A stretch of DNA of 64,000 nucleotides from Bacillota bacterium (GCA_017889635.1 JAGGAC010000023.1:1-64000); one strand, 5' to 3'. Positions 42,101-50,496 are shown, counted from the first letter of the stretch. Translations and numbers: made by a program. The notes: a model not told the origin generated them from the letters alone.

Positions 42101-42451
42101 GCTGTCTTATGTCCCCCTTAGCCTAAGAATGGGACTTGACGCCGTTAGGCGTCGAGTCCCAAACCGCATTTTTCTACGATTGATTTCCATCACCAAATAA
42201 GTTTATCATGTCAATAAACGAGCGAGATTTAAACTGAATATTGCCAAAGTTTTTTTTAGAGAGCCTTAAATTTGCTCATTTTATAGTTTATTATAAGCAT
42301 CCTAGAAAATCCTTTGATATCTGTTAAGGTATCTTTTTGTATCTAACGCCGTCAGTTCTGGTGAGATACATAGCTTCGACCAGATATTGCAGAGAATATG
42401 CCCAGGAGTTCTTTGCTAATTTATTTTGTTAACAGCCTGTAAGACTCAAAC
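42101..42451. other. Intergenic region with a hairpin and a half repeat
   Basis: At 42130-42161 the arms TGGGACTTGACGCC and GGCGTCGAGTCCCA fold around GTTA, with one G-T pair. At 42420-42458 there is a half copy of the palindromic element (TTGTTAACAGCCTGTAAGACTC). No gene is seen. Confidence 0.5.
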
Positions 42452-42458
42452 TTAGATC
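42420..42458. repeat. Half copy of the palindromic element
   Basis: TTGTTAACAGCCTGTAAGAC followed by TCAAACTTAG matches one arm plus the end of the element; the other arm is missing. Confidence 0.65.
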
Positions 42459-42721
42459 GTGTTAGGTTTAACTGCTCGGTCTTGAATGTATCCTTGATGT
42501 GCTGATGTTATTTTGTCAACCCATATTCGGTCACTGGCATCGGTTATTTTTTCAAGAGCACTAAATATTTGAGTGGGAGTCAATTCGCTATTAACAAACC
42601 AAGTTGACTCCATAGCATGTACGCAATCGCCAAATGATTTAATTGTTTTAAGTACTTGTTCGGATTTAGTTTTGTAAGAAGGGTGTGCTTTATTAAGTTC
42701 ATAACAAATAATGAAAATCAC
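42452..42721 (-). CDS. Cas2/SinR-like small protein
   Basis: The 89-residue protein starts at GTG 42721 with MIFIICYELNKAHPSYKTKS and continues with FGDCVHAMESTWFVNSELTP and DRIWVDKITSAHQG. This is the SinR-like group related by fold to Cas2, found without CRISPR arrays; a role in RNA or a toxin-like ribonuclease function is conjecture. There is no array or cas gene nearby. Its ribosome site AAAGGA and start codon lie in the arm of a 15-bp inverted repeat (42720-42783), so translation may be controlled by folding. Confidence 0.65.
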   Translation of the reverse strand: MIFIICYELNKAHPSYKTKSEQVLKTIKSFGDCVHAMESTWFVNSELTPTQIFSALEKITDASDRIWVDKITSAHQGYIQDRAVKPNTI

Positions 42722-42783
42722 AGGTTTATCCTTTCCAGCCTGGGCATGTTAACCATATTCGACACTTAAAAGGATAAACCTGT
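42720..42783 (-). promoter_or_regulatory. Inverted repeat covering the SinR-like gene's ribosome site
   Basis: ACAGGTTTATCCTTT (42720-42734) pairs with AAAGGATAAACCTGT (42769-42783) over a 34-base loop. In mRNA sense the second arm contains the AAAGGA site and the first bases of the GTG start, so the folded state would hide them. Confidence 0.55.
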
Positions 42784-42903
42784 AAATAAAATTAATGTTG
42801 ATAGGTTGAGATATTATCGAGGTTTTCTTGTTTTGACATGGCGAGTGATAACATAGTCTTCAATGTCCCAGGGAATGTTTTGGAGGATGATGTACTCCAA
42901 GAA

Positions 42904-42933
42904 TCATATTTTGAGCATTTGCTCAAAATATGA
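42904..42933. repeat. 14-bp perfect hairpin
   Basis: TCATATTTTGAGCA and TGCTCAAAATATGA around TT. It lies between the SinR-like gene and the PocR gene; terminator or operator. Confidence 0.45.
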
Positions 42934-43007
42934 ACACAAGAAGGTTAAAGTCGAAACGTGTAGAAATATGACGAAAAGATGTAATTAATTGGGGGGGATT
43001 ACACATT

Positions 43008-43646
43008 TTGCTTAACAGGAAACGGAAAAGTCGAAAAGCAATAGCTCATGAATGGGATGTGAACGATTTAGAATTGACGGATGTCATTGATATTAAATTT
43101 TTGCAGAAGTTTCAGGATGATTTCGCTAAAGGGGTTGGATTAGCGAGTGTTACGGTCGATCCTAATGGAAAACCAGTTACAAAGCCAAGCAGCTATATTC
43201 GATTATGCAGGGACTATACCCATTCAACAGCGGTCGGAGATAAAAGGTGCGCCGAATCCCATTGCAAAGGCGGTGAGAAAGCTGCCCGGGCAGGAAAGCC
43301 GGTGATATACGAGTGCCATGCGGGACTTATCGATTTTGCTGCGCCAATTATGTTAGAGGGGCGGCTAATTGGGACGATTTTAGGGGGGCAAGTATTGACA
43401 AGTGCTCCTGAAGAAGAAAAGTATCGGCGAATTGCTAAGGAGATTGGTGTTAATGAAGATGAATATGTTAAAGCGTTGAAAGAAATTCGCGTTTTATCCA
43501 AAGAGAGTATTGAAGCTGCGGCTAATGTATTGTTTATTGTGGCTAACAGTTTGTCAAATACTGCTTATCAAAAAATTAAATTGCAAACAGTTATTGATAC
43601 GATTACATATGAATTAAACTCATTAAAACAATGTACTAAGTTGTAG
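43008..43646 (+). CDS. PocR-domain sensory protein
   Basis: The 212-residue protein has the PocR ligand-binding domain: DFAKGVGLASVTVDPNGKPV, RLCRDYTHST, RCAESHCKGGEKAARAGKPV, YECHAGLIDFAAPI and GTILGGQVLT. PocR domains bind small ligands such as 1,3-propanediol or other hydrocarbons and often sit in front of a kinase or DNA-binding domain. Here no output domain follows, so it is a free-standing sensor. The start TTG 43008 follows GGGGGGGAT. The Cys in RCAESHC could bind metal. Confidence 0.75.
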   Translation: MLNRKRKSRKAIAHEWDVNDLELTDVIDIKFLQKFQDDFAKGVGLASVTVDPNGKPVTKPSSYIRLCRDYTHSTAVGDKRCAESHCKGGEKAARAGKPVIYECHAGLIDFAAPIMLEGRLIGTILGGQVLTSAPEEEKYRRIAKEIGVNEDEYVKALKEIRVLSKESIEAAANVLFIVANSLSNTAYQKIKLQTVIDTITYELNSLKQCTKL

Positions 43647-43984
43647 GCGGTGTGCGCTGGGCGGAAGCGGCTATTCTTGGTGAGGTGGAAAATGTATTTG
43701 TTACTAAATCTTCACTAAATCTTCACACGAATGTCACGCTTCTGCCAAATTAGCATAGTATAATAAGCTCATACAACAAGCTGGCATAGTACTTAGTACC
43801 CCACAACTTTTAACTATGCCCTTTGATGATATACCACTCTCCTATCAGGCCCTTGCTAAATTTGAGCAAGGGCACTTTTTTGCTTGTGGAGGAAATTAAG
43901 GATACGAGAAACTGTGGTTGGCAGCGCAAAAAAGCCAGGAGCATAGGCTCCTGGCTTTTGATCTATTAAGTTAAAGTTTAAGAT
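43647..43984. other. Intergenic region with two hairpins
   Basis: There is a direct repeat TAAATCTTCACTAAATCTTCAC near 43725-43746, a TATAAT at 43759-43764 and a terminator-like hairpin GCCCTTGCT...AGCAAGGGC (43849-43873) followed by ACTTTTTT. A short transcript from the first to the second is possible, but no -35 box is clear. Confidence 0.4.
43930..43959 (-). terminator. Terminator of the His/Pro-rich peptide gene
   Basis: Perfect arms AAAAGCCAGGAGC and GCTCCTGGCTTTT; the minus strand ends in TTTTTT. A nearly identical hairpin is at 48411-48448. Confidence 0.8.
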
Positions 43985-44182
43985 TTAGCGGTTATGGGGA
44001 ACTGGCTGATCTGGAGCTGGTTTGTGGTGTGGTTGAGGAGGTTGCGGTTTTGGTGGAGCTGGTTTTTTACAGTGATGTCGATGTGGCTTTGGGTTGGGCG
44101 GTGGCGCTTCGTGAGCGCTTACTGTAGCGGCGAAACTCATAACCATTAACCCAAGCATTAAAGCTGATATTGTCTTTTTCAT
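43985..44182 (-). CDS. Secreted His/Pro-rich small protein
   Basis: The 65-residue protein has a signal peptide (MKKTISALMLGLMVMSFAAT, cleaved after SAHEA or earlier) and a mature part that is nearly all Pro, His, Lys and Gln (PHRHHCKKPAPPKPQPPQPH). A His-rich extracellular peptide may bind metal ions such as nickel, copper or zinc, though no family is recognised. It starts behind GGGGGG (the stretch GGGGGGT before ATG on the minus strand). Its terminator and 3' end recur in decayed form at 48411-48515, so the locus was once duplicated. Confidence 0.6.
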   Translation of the reverse strand: MKKTISALMLGLMVMSFAATVSAHEAPPPNPKPHRHHCKKPAPPKPQPPQPHHKPAPDQPVPHNR

Positions 44183-44337
44183 TGTATGTAACCCCCCTTT
44201 GTTTATGGTTACATTGTACCAAGCAAATGTTACAAAAAGCTTACAGATGTTTGGCGGTTTGTAATCAAATGAGAAACAATTTGTTAAACAAATTGTTTCT
44301 CATTTGTAAGGTTGTGGTAAAGGTCGATTGACTTTTA

Positions 44338-46911
44338 TTAAATCTGAGTTTCACAATAGCATAGTGACTTAAAATGCTCGATGGTAAAGTTTGAATCTGC
44401 AAGAATGCTAGGCAGGTAGGTTATCATTTCAACTATGCTGTTTTTTGTTTCGGCAGATAAATTGTCCCAGAGAATTAATAGAGGATGCAATTTTTTCTGT
44501 TCATCAAACAGAGCGCCATATTTCCAGCCGGCCTCTTTCTTTTCCAATGACCACCTTTGGTGTTCATATTCGGCTAATATTTTTAATTCTTTTTCCGATA
44601 AATTGATAGGCTCTGGGGTTTCCATTACTGATACAACGTCGTAATTTATTGTGTGTAAAGCACTGGGAATGTGTTTTACCAGGCTGCGAATAGCATTCTT
44701 TCGTTCTTCAGTAAGTTTGTTCCAAGGTTGAAGATAGCATGGTTTTACATCCTGACAGCTATCTTTGTGCAGTATTATGTACTTTTCATGTAAATCCATA
44801 GCAATCTGTTCAATCTTTTCAGCAAAGAAAGCATCATGCATCAAGTGCCGAGCAAATTGTTCTTCATCTACATGCAATTTTAGCTGTTCTTTAGAAGGAA
44901 GATGGGACTGCTCCCATTTTTGGGCATTAGATAGTCGGCTCATTTCTAATATAGCTTCCATGGATCTTGATTCATGCTTATAACGTGGTATTTTTAGCAA
45001 GGCCCGCAATACACCGTCATCGATTTGTGCCTGACCATGTTCATTGATCAGATGAGGGGTTTTTCGTTCTAACAGAGTACGGAGTAGCATTGCCCGGCGA
45101 ATTATGAATAGTTGATCCCAATGTTTATCTGACTGATTTGGTCCCAGAATATTGACATAGCCGCGAAGACGGCTGACAAAGTCCGGTCCTTTGGCAGTCT
45201 GAAACTGTTTGTGAAATTGCTTATATTCGCTTTCGTCCTGAAGCGTTTCACCGCAAAACTCCATAAATGTACTGCTTGTTCCGCCCGCAAACACGAAGAT
45301 AGCCTTGCCGATCGGATGGAGCGAATCGCCATCACGAAATACTCCGTCCTGCATCGGGGCCAGGAAATATTTAAGCCAGCCGAGATTGCCATTGAAAGCA
45401 GTATCAAACTCGTCAAAAAAAACCAGAGGAACTTTGCCTTCCAAGGATAAGTCCCGTACTTTATGAAAAGCAGCCACTAGTTCAGTAAGGCTTTGCAGTT
45501 GCGACAAATTAAAATTCAGTTTGCTAATCAAATTTGGCGCAATATTTGATGCTACTTCAGTAACACCGAACGATTTTCCTGATCCCGGTGTGCCAAATAC
45601 CGCAATAGACAATGGCCGCACTACTGTCCGAGCTGAAATATATTCTAAGATCAAATTTTTTATGCTTCGGTAGCTTTCAATTTCTGTTCGATCGACAGAA
45701 ATTAAATTGCCAAACCTGGCTGTTGGAATAAACTTCAGGGCGTGCTTTTCGCCATTTTTTACAATGTCATAGGCAATATCAGATAAGCCTGACGAACTTT
45801 TATCTTTTATAATATACCAGCAGGCCCAACAGTTAGGATTATTTAAATTGCGGATAAGTACATCCTGGATTTGTTCTTTGTAGCTAAAGTCATTTTCGCT
45901 CTCGATAAATATCGCATCATTAGGTAATTTATTTTCCGCAAGATCGCCGCCAAAACCATAGGTATAATATTTCTGGGCTGCAACAATTCCTTCGCGAATA
46001 CCTTTACATACTGATTTATCAAGATCTTCTTGCAGTTTTACGCCGGCAACTATACTACGCGCCAGACCGGCAACAAAGCAAGATAATAAGCCGTACATTT
46101 TGCCTAAAGAGTCTTTGATGAGGCTACCTTCAATGCCATTTGTCAAAAAGAACAGCCGTGATTCCGGGTTTGTTCCGTCATTTTTATAATAAATCGCTCC
46201 TTCTAGTTCTAATGGGATAACAAGATGGCTGGCGCTGGCTAAATGAGAAATTGCGGGATTATTATTGATTTGCCAGACAAAGTCAAGTGCCGTTTTTTCC
46301 CAAGAAAGACCTTTACTAACGTTGACTCCTTGGGATCGCAGGTCGTCTCCGTAGATTACAACAATTGTATTGTTAAGATGGTATTTTTCAATTTGTTTCC
46401 ATAACGCATTTGACCCTGTCGGGTTATTTGTTTTATAGATAATGACAGGCGATGAGCCGGAAGCTTTTAAAGCTAACGGCCAGAATTCTTCGTGAGAGTT
46501 AAATCCGTCATTGTTGTCATCTATTATGATTATATCGGCATTTGCGTTATCGCCGACGATTGGCAGTAATTCGGGATGACCTGATTCCGGCCCGGAAAAG
46601 CCGAGAAAGCGCGAGACCCGATATACTTCATTGGCTGATTTTTCATCCCGTAACGGGAAGAAACCTAATTCTACTGTCGAACGAAGTACTGCTTCAGAAA
46701 GCCTGTTTTCTGCTGGTGCATGGACCGAAACGCCTGTTGATAGAGCAACTAATTTAGCCAAAAGCAACGCTGCACCGCTTTTTACACTACGGTGCAGTTG
46801 TGAAAAACGCTGCCAGTTAAAGCCTAAAGTGGTTTCCTGTTTAGTCTGCCATTGATGAACATTTACACAAATATCGCCTGAAACAACGATATGTATTTCT
46901 TTATCAGTCAT
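44338..46911 (-). CDS. AAA+ ATPase with C-terminal RyR domain
   Basis: The 857-residue protein starts at ATG 46911 behind GGAGG. Residues 1-330 form an alpha/beta domain with GDICVN, IIIIDDNNDGF and SWEKTALDFVWQI that recalls PfkB-type kinases. Residues about 400-620 are an AAA+ domain: Walker A GTPGSGKS (440-447), Walker B LVFFDEFD (496-503), and Arg in SRLRGYVN. The C-terminus has a RyR-domain-like stretch, LAEYEHQRWSLEKKEAGWKY (from about 779), and possibly an earlier degenerate one from about 705. RyR domains in bacteria have been linked to nucleotide-sensing conflict systems. Function here is not known. The gene is downstream of yitT on the same strand, with 132 bp between. Confidence 0.65.
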   Translation of the reverse strand: MTDKEIHIVVSGDICVNVHQWQTKQETTLGFNWQRFSQLHRSVKSGAALLLAKLVALSTGVSVHAPAENRLSEAVLRSTVELGFFPLRDEKSANEVYRVSRFLGFSGPESGHPELLPIVGDNANADIIIIDDNNDGFNSHEEFWPLALKASGSSPVIIYKTNNPTGSNALWKQIEKYHLNNTIVVIYGDDLRSQGVNVSKGLSWEKTALDFVWQINNNPAISHLASASHLVIPLELEGAIYYKNDGTNPESRLFFLTNGIEGSLIKDSLGKMYGLLSCFVAGLARSIVAGVKLQEDLDKSVCKGIREGIVAAQKYYTYGFGGDLAENKLPNDAIFIESENDFSYKEQIQDVLIRNLNNPNCWACWYIIKDKSSSGLSDIAYDIVKNGEKHALKFIPTARFGNLISVDRTEIESYRSIKNLILEYISARTVVRPLSIAVFGTPGSGKSFGVTEVASNIAPNLISKLNFNLSQLQSLTELVAAFHKVRDLSLEGKVPLVFFDEFDTAFNGNLGWLKYFLAPMQDGVFRDGDSLHPIGKAIFVFAGGTSSTFMEFCGETLQDESEYKQFHKQFQTAKGPDFVSRLRGYVNILGPNQSDKHWDQLFIIRRAMLLRTLLERKTPHLINEHGQAQIDDGVLRALLKIPRYKHESRSMEAILEMSRLSNAQKWEQSHLPSKEQLKLHVDEEQFARHLMHDAFFAEKIEQIAMDLHEKYIILHKDSCQDVKPCYLQPWNKLTEERKNAIRSLVKHIPSALHTINYDVVSVMETPEPINLSEKELKILAEYEHQRWSLEKKEAGWKYGALFDEQKKLHPLLILWDNLSAETKNSIVEMITYLPSILADSNFTIEHFKSLCYCETQI

Positions 46912-47043
46912 AGGTTGAACCTCCGTCTAGAATTGGTTTCTGCTACATTTTATTTGAATATGTTGCTATTATTGCTATTAAGATTGGTTGCTGAATATAT
47001 TTCGGCTTTGATGCAGAAGAAAGATGCAATCTATGACATTTGG

Positions 47044-47607
47044 TTAGGTTGGAGAATAGGAACAAGCAAAGCTAATAACGCTAGATAGAATTAAAACAGA
47101 TATTAATGATAAGAATCCTTCTAACAAGCCCATAGTATACAAGCTGGAACTAACGATTAATATATCGAACAATAAGTTAATTTTACCGGGGTTCCAACCG
47201 AAGCGGCGTTGGAGATATACTACCAGAATACCGGTGCCACCCATTGAACTTTTGTTTAGGAATAGAATAGCGAGACCTAAGCCGCTTAATAATCCTCCAA
47301 CAATTGCGCCCAACCAGATTGGTAGCGATTGTTGGGGGATACATTTTCCTAATCCGGTAAGAAGTGTAACGCAGGTTACGGCTGCCAAGGTCGAAGTGGT
47401 AAAACTCCAGCCCATTTTACGAATAGCTAAAATATAGAAAGGGATGTTGACGATAAAGAAAAGGGTTGAAAACGGTATTCCGAAAAGATAGGATAAGAGC
47501 AATGCTATTCCAGGTGCTCCTCCTGTAACTAGATGAGCTTGGTTCAGCACTAGCAAACCGGCACTCATCAATAAAATTCCACAAAATGTTTTAGTTGTTT
47601 TATTCAT
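47044..47607 (-). CDS. YitT/YczE-family membrane protein
   Basis: The protein of 187 residues has five or six membrane segments with GGAPGIALLLSYLFGIPFST, FILAIRKMGWSF-like and NKSSMGGTGILVVYLQRRFG, a pattern of the YitT family but without the C-terminal DUF2179. These proteins have no firm function. Start ATG 47607 follows AGGAG by ten bases; ATG 47616 would be too close to it. It is divergent from a YheO-type regulator with a palindromic operator between, so it is probably controlled by that regulator. Confidence 0.75.
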   Translation of the reverse strand: MNKTTKTFCGILLMSAGLLVLNQAHLVTGGAPGIALLLSYLFGIPFSTLFFIVNIPFYILAIRKMGWSFTTSTLAAVTCVTLLTGLGKCIPQQSLPIWLGAIVGGLLSGLGLAILFLNKSSMGGTGILVVYLQRRFGWNPGKINLLFDILIVSSSLYTMGLLEGFLSLISVLILSSVISFACSYSPT

Positions 47608-47657
47608 ATAAATCATTCTCCTAAATTAACGTGATCTTTATTATATAATAATCGAAA

Positions 47658-47685
47658 GTACAACTTTTGTAAACAAAAATTGTAC
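47658..47685. promoter_or_regulatory. Operator between yitT-like and yheO-like genes
   Basis: GTACAACTTTTGT and ACAAAAATTGTAC are inverted arms (12 of 13 pairs) around AA, in the divergent promoter region. Confidence 0.6.
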
Positions 47686-47778
47686 GCAGTAAACAAAATG
47701 TTTATATTTTCAGAACTGTTGAATAAACTGACTTTACATGATATCTTAATAATAATAATAAGGAATGGCGGTAATAGT

Positions 47779-48399
47779 TTGGATAAGGAAATGGCTTTTG
47801 ATTTTTTAACGCGATTAGCTGGTGGACTTGCTCAGATATTTGGCAGTTCTTGTGAAACTGTTGTCCACGATATGAATAATCCAAAAGCATCGATTCTTTA
47901 TATTTGCAATGGGGAAGTGACTAAACGTAAAGTAGGCGACAGTATTACGGTGGCTGGTATTAAGGGCGTTGTAAATGATTATAATGAGCGGGAGGATCAC
48001 ATTAATCTTCTTGGCAAAACAAGCGATGGACGGTTGATCAAAAATTCAACGTTTCATTTAGAGGGCGATGATTTTCATTATGCAATTACGATTAATTTTG
48101 ATTTTACCCACTTGTCTTTGGCTAAATCAGCTCTTGCGGAATTGACTAGTGTAGGACAAATTATAGCGGATGCTTCTAATTCTTCGGGGAATCTATTGCA
48201 AGACATTTTCGATGAATGCCTCAATTCTATTGGCAAACCGGTAGCGATGTTTACTAAAGAGGATCGGTTAAGGATGATTGCAATGCTTTTGGATCGAGGA
48301 GCTTTTAAGTTTTCTAAGAGTGTTGCGATAGTTGCAGAAAAACTTAACATATCTCGCTATACTATATATAAGTATTTGAGAAAACGGGAATTAAGCTGA
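47779..48399 (+). CDS. YheO/DauR-type PAS-HTH transcriptional regulator
   Basis: From TTG 47779 the protein has 206 residues. The N-terminal YheO-PAS part includes ETVVHDMNNPKASILYICNG and GRLIKNSTFHL, and the C-terminal HTH has RLRMIAMLLDRGAFKFSKSV and KLNISRYTIYKYLRK. DauR, of this group, controls D-arginine catabolism, but other members have other targets. The frame is open back to 47680. It is divergent from the YitT-like gene. Confidence 0.78.
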   Translation: MDKEMAFDFLTRLAGGLAQIFGSSCETVVHDMNNPKASILYICNGEVTKRKVGDSITVAGIKGVVNDYNEREDHINLLGKTSDGRLIKNSTFHLEGDDFHYAITINFDFTHLSLAKSALAELTSVGQIIADASNSSGNLLQDIFDECLNSIGKPVAMFTKEDRLRMIAMLLDRGAFKFSKSVAIVAEKLNISRYTIYKYLRKRELS

Positions 48400-48410
48400 A
48401 ATCGTTGTAT

Positions 48411-48448
48411 AAAAAAGCCAGGAGCGCGTTATTGCTCCTGGCTTTTTT
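48411..48448 (+). terminator. Terminator after the yheO-like gene
   Basis: Arms AAAAAAGCCAGGAGC and GCTCCTGGCTTTTTT; related to the hairpin at 43930-43959. Confidence 0.8.
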
Positions 48449-48515
48449 ATATGGTTGTGAGAGTTTATGATTTATCGGTCATGGGAGTTGGCTGGGGTGG
48501 TTTGTAATCAAATAA
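48449..48515 (-). pseudogene. Relic of the His/Pro-rich peptide gene
   Basis: After the shared terminator, the sequence GATTTATCGGTCATGGGAG followed by TTGGCTGGGGTGGTTTGTAATCAAA matches the 3' end and downstream flank of 43979-44275 with the middle removed. In the minus-strand sense it reads PPQPTPMTDKS-stop against PDQPVPHNR-stop, so most of the coding sequence was lost. Confidence 0.5.
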
Positions 48516-48724
48516 GACGCGGTCTGAATGATAAGCGGCAAGAATTGATTGGAAATAAGTTTAAATAATGTTTATAAAATATGATTTTAAAAACTGCTAT
48601 AATTTATTTTGTGCTTTGAGAAATGGTAAGTAGCGGAATTTTATTCTGCAAAGCTTTATCGTATTAGATATTTAGTTTTGCGGTTTTATATAGATATTTG
48701 AGTGTAAGTAATGGGGGATTTGAA

Positions 48725-49459
48725 ATGAAAAAAAGGTTAATATTGTTAATGCTTGCTTCTGTTATGATTTTTAGTACATCATCTGTAATGGCTCGGTCCA
48801 GTTTCGGCTGGGATGTTCGTGCTATGGGGATGGGGGGAGCGTTTGTTGCTGTTGCCGATGATATAAACGCAATTGATATTAATCCTGCTGGCTTAGCGTT
48901 TTTAAGAGGTAGTCAAGCTGAAGTTTCTTTTAGTAACGCCGACTATTCAGGAGTTAGTGAAAATATGCTTGGATTAGAGTATGCTACACAACTTGATAAT
49001 GGTGCGTTAGGAGTTTCTTTATCAAGATATAAATATGAGATGGATCCTTATTATTCATCTACATCCACAAACTATTGCGTAGCTTACGGAACAAAAATTC
49101 AAGATAATCTAGCAGTAGGAGCCCATCTTTCTAAAACTAAATCAGACTCAAGTACTAATTTCGGGGTTAGTGCTTTATATAAAGATGGTCCGCAATTGTC
49201 TTATGGGTTACTTATTGATTCAGACCTTACTGTGGGGGCGGCTTATCGTCCGGATAGGCAAACTGTAGTAGCGCTTGATTTAGGAAATGGTACCAGCATT
49301 GGGGTCGAAAGGCACCTGGATAAAAGCTGGATTGTTCGCGCCGGAAGTGATGAGGGTGAATTTACCTTTGGTGTAGGCTATAAAATCCGTAAAGATCTTA
49401 GATTAGATTATGCTCATGAAGCAGAGCAAAATGCAATTGCATTAGTAACAGCGTTTTAA
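48725..49459 (+). CDS. Outer-membrane beta-barrel protein (PorV/TraF-like)
   Basis: From ATG 48725 the protein has 244 residues with signal peptide MKKRLILLMLASVMIFSTSS then MA. It continues with RAMGMGGAFVAVADDINAID and NPAGLAFLRGSQAEVSF, the start of a beta-barrel of the TraF/PorV/UPF0164 type, and alternating strands to the final residues (AIALVTAF with terminal aromatic). A signal-peptide barrel protein requires an outer membrane, which supports a diderm Firmicute host. Confidence 0.75.
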   Translation: MKKRLILLMLASVMIFSTSSVMARSSFGWDVRAMGMGGAFVAVADDINAIDINPAGLAFLRGSQAEVSFSNADYSGVSENMLGLEYATQLDNGALGVSLSRYKYEMDPYYSSTSTNYCVAYGTKIQDNLAVGAHLSKTKSDSSTNFGVSALYKDGPQLSYGLLIDSDLTVGAAYRPDRQTVVALDLGNGTSIGVERHLDKSWIVRAGSDEGEFTFGVGYKIRKDLRLDYAHEAEQNAIALVTAF

Positions 49460-49480
49460 TTTATGTAATAGTTTTTTGCG

Positions 49481-49511
49481 GTACCCTTGCCTGGAGGCAG
49501 GGGTACTTTTT
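49481..49511 (+). terminator. Terminator of the barrel gene
   Basis: GTACCCTTGCCT and AGGCAGGGGTAC with one mismatch, then TTTTTAT. Confidence 0.7.
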
Positions 49512-49697
49512 ATAGTATTGGAGCATTGATGCTTATCGAATTGACTGTATAGAAAGGCAGAGGAGATGTTTGACTGAAAAATGAAAAATAATTCGAAACT
49601 TTGCAAAAATGATATAATATATGCAGTATAACCATGAGATTACTCAGGGAATTGTTAATGCAAGTCAAGAGTTAGTTGGTATGAAGGAGGAGTTTTT

Positions 49698-50435
49698 ATG
49701 GACCTAAAGGGTCAAGTCGCAATTGTGACTGGAGCCGGACAGGGGATGGGAAGGGGGATTGCTGAAAAGCTCTCTTTGGATGGCGCAAAGGTATTGGTTG
49801 TGGATAAAAATGAAGAAGGCGCCTGTGAGACTGCGCAGATGCTTATAGCTGCTGGAGGTGAGGCAGCAGCTATAAAGGCGGATATCAGTATTGTCAGTGA
49901 TATAAAAATGATATTTGAAAAATGCAGGGAATATTTTGGTCGTACTGATATCCTTGTGGCGAATGCAAGTTTGAGTTACGCATCTCCTTTGCTGGAAACC
50001 AGTGAAGAGGAATATTATAAGGTCTTTGATATTAACGCCAAAGGAACTCTGTTTTGCCTAAGGGAAGCCGGGTGGCATCTAAATGACGGCGGACGTATTG
50101 TTGTCATATCTTCCAGTACTACACGTTATCCGAATAAAGGAATGATTTTGTATTCAGCGACAAAGGCTGCGCAAAAACTGATGGTAGAGGTTGCAGCATT
50201 GGAGCTTGCTGAAAGAGGAATTACGGTAAACTCAGTGATGCCAGGTGTCACAGAAACTCCAGCGATGCTCGAGGGATTGCCTTTGGAATTTCAGCAGCAA
50301 ATTATTCAAAAGTCTCCGTTTAAAAGATTGGGGAAGCCGCAAGATATTGCAGAGGTTGTGGCTTTTTTATGTAGCAAAAATTCACAATGGATATCTGGCC
50401 AGCATATTCTTGCAAATGGTGGAGGCGCTATTTAA
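49698..50435 (+). CDS. Short-chain dehydrogenase/reductase
   Basis: The 245-residue protein has the NAD(P) motif VTGAGQGMGRG, NAS in LVANASLSYA, catalytic Ser in VVISSSTTRY and the YSATKAAQ Tyr-Lys pair. It is a classical SDR, similar to FabG-like enzymes, but the substrate is unknown. It starts behind GGAGG. Stands alone, with a promoter and hairpin after it. Confidence 0.85.
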   Translation: MDLKGQVAIVTGAGQGMGRGIAEKLSLDGAKVLVVDKNEEGACETAQMLIAAGGEAAAIKADISIVSDIKMIFEKCREYFGRTDILVANASLSYASPLLETSEEEYYKVFDINAKGTLFCLREAGWHLNDGGRIVVISSSTTRYPNKGMILYSATKAAQKLMVEVAALELAERGITVNSVMPGVTETPAMLEGLPLEFQQQIIQKSPFKRLGKPQDIAEVVAFLCSKNSQWISGQHILANGGGAI

Positions 50436-50448
50436 AAAAGGGAAAAAC

Positions 50449-50478
50449 TTGACATATTTTCAATTATGTTACTATAAT
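50449..50478 (+). promoter_or_regulatory. Sigma-A promoter
   Basis: TTGACA (50449-50454), an 18-bp spacer and TATAAT (50473-50478). It lies 13-14 bp past the SDR stop and 68 bp before the soluble chemotaxis-like gene. Confidence 0.7.
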
Positions 50479-50496
50479 AATGTATGATTATGACGA

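Noticed and set aside
8601-42458. Palindromic repeats as a CRISPR array
   Set aside because: Copies are dispersed between genes, not regularly spaced, have no spacers, and no cas genes other than a lone Cas2-like ORF are present.
43759-43883. A small RNA from TATAAT 43759 to the hairpin 43849
   Set aside because: No acceptable -35 element 16-18 bp upstream, so not listed as a gene.
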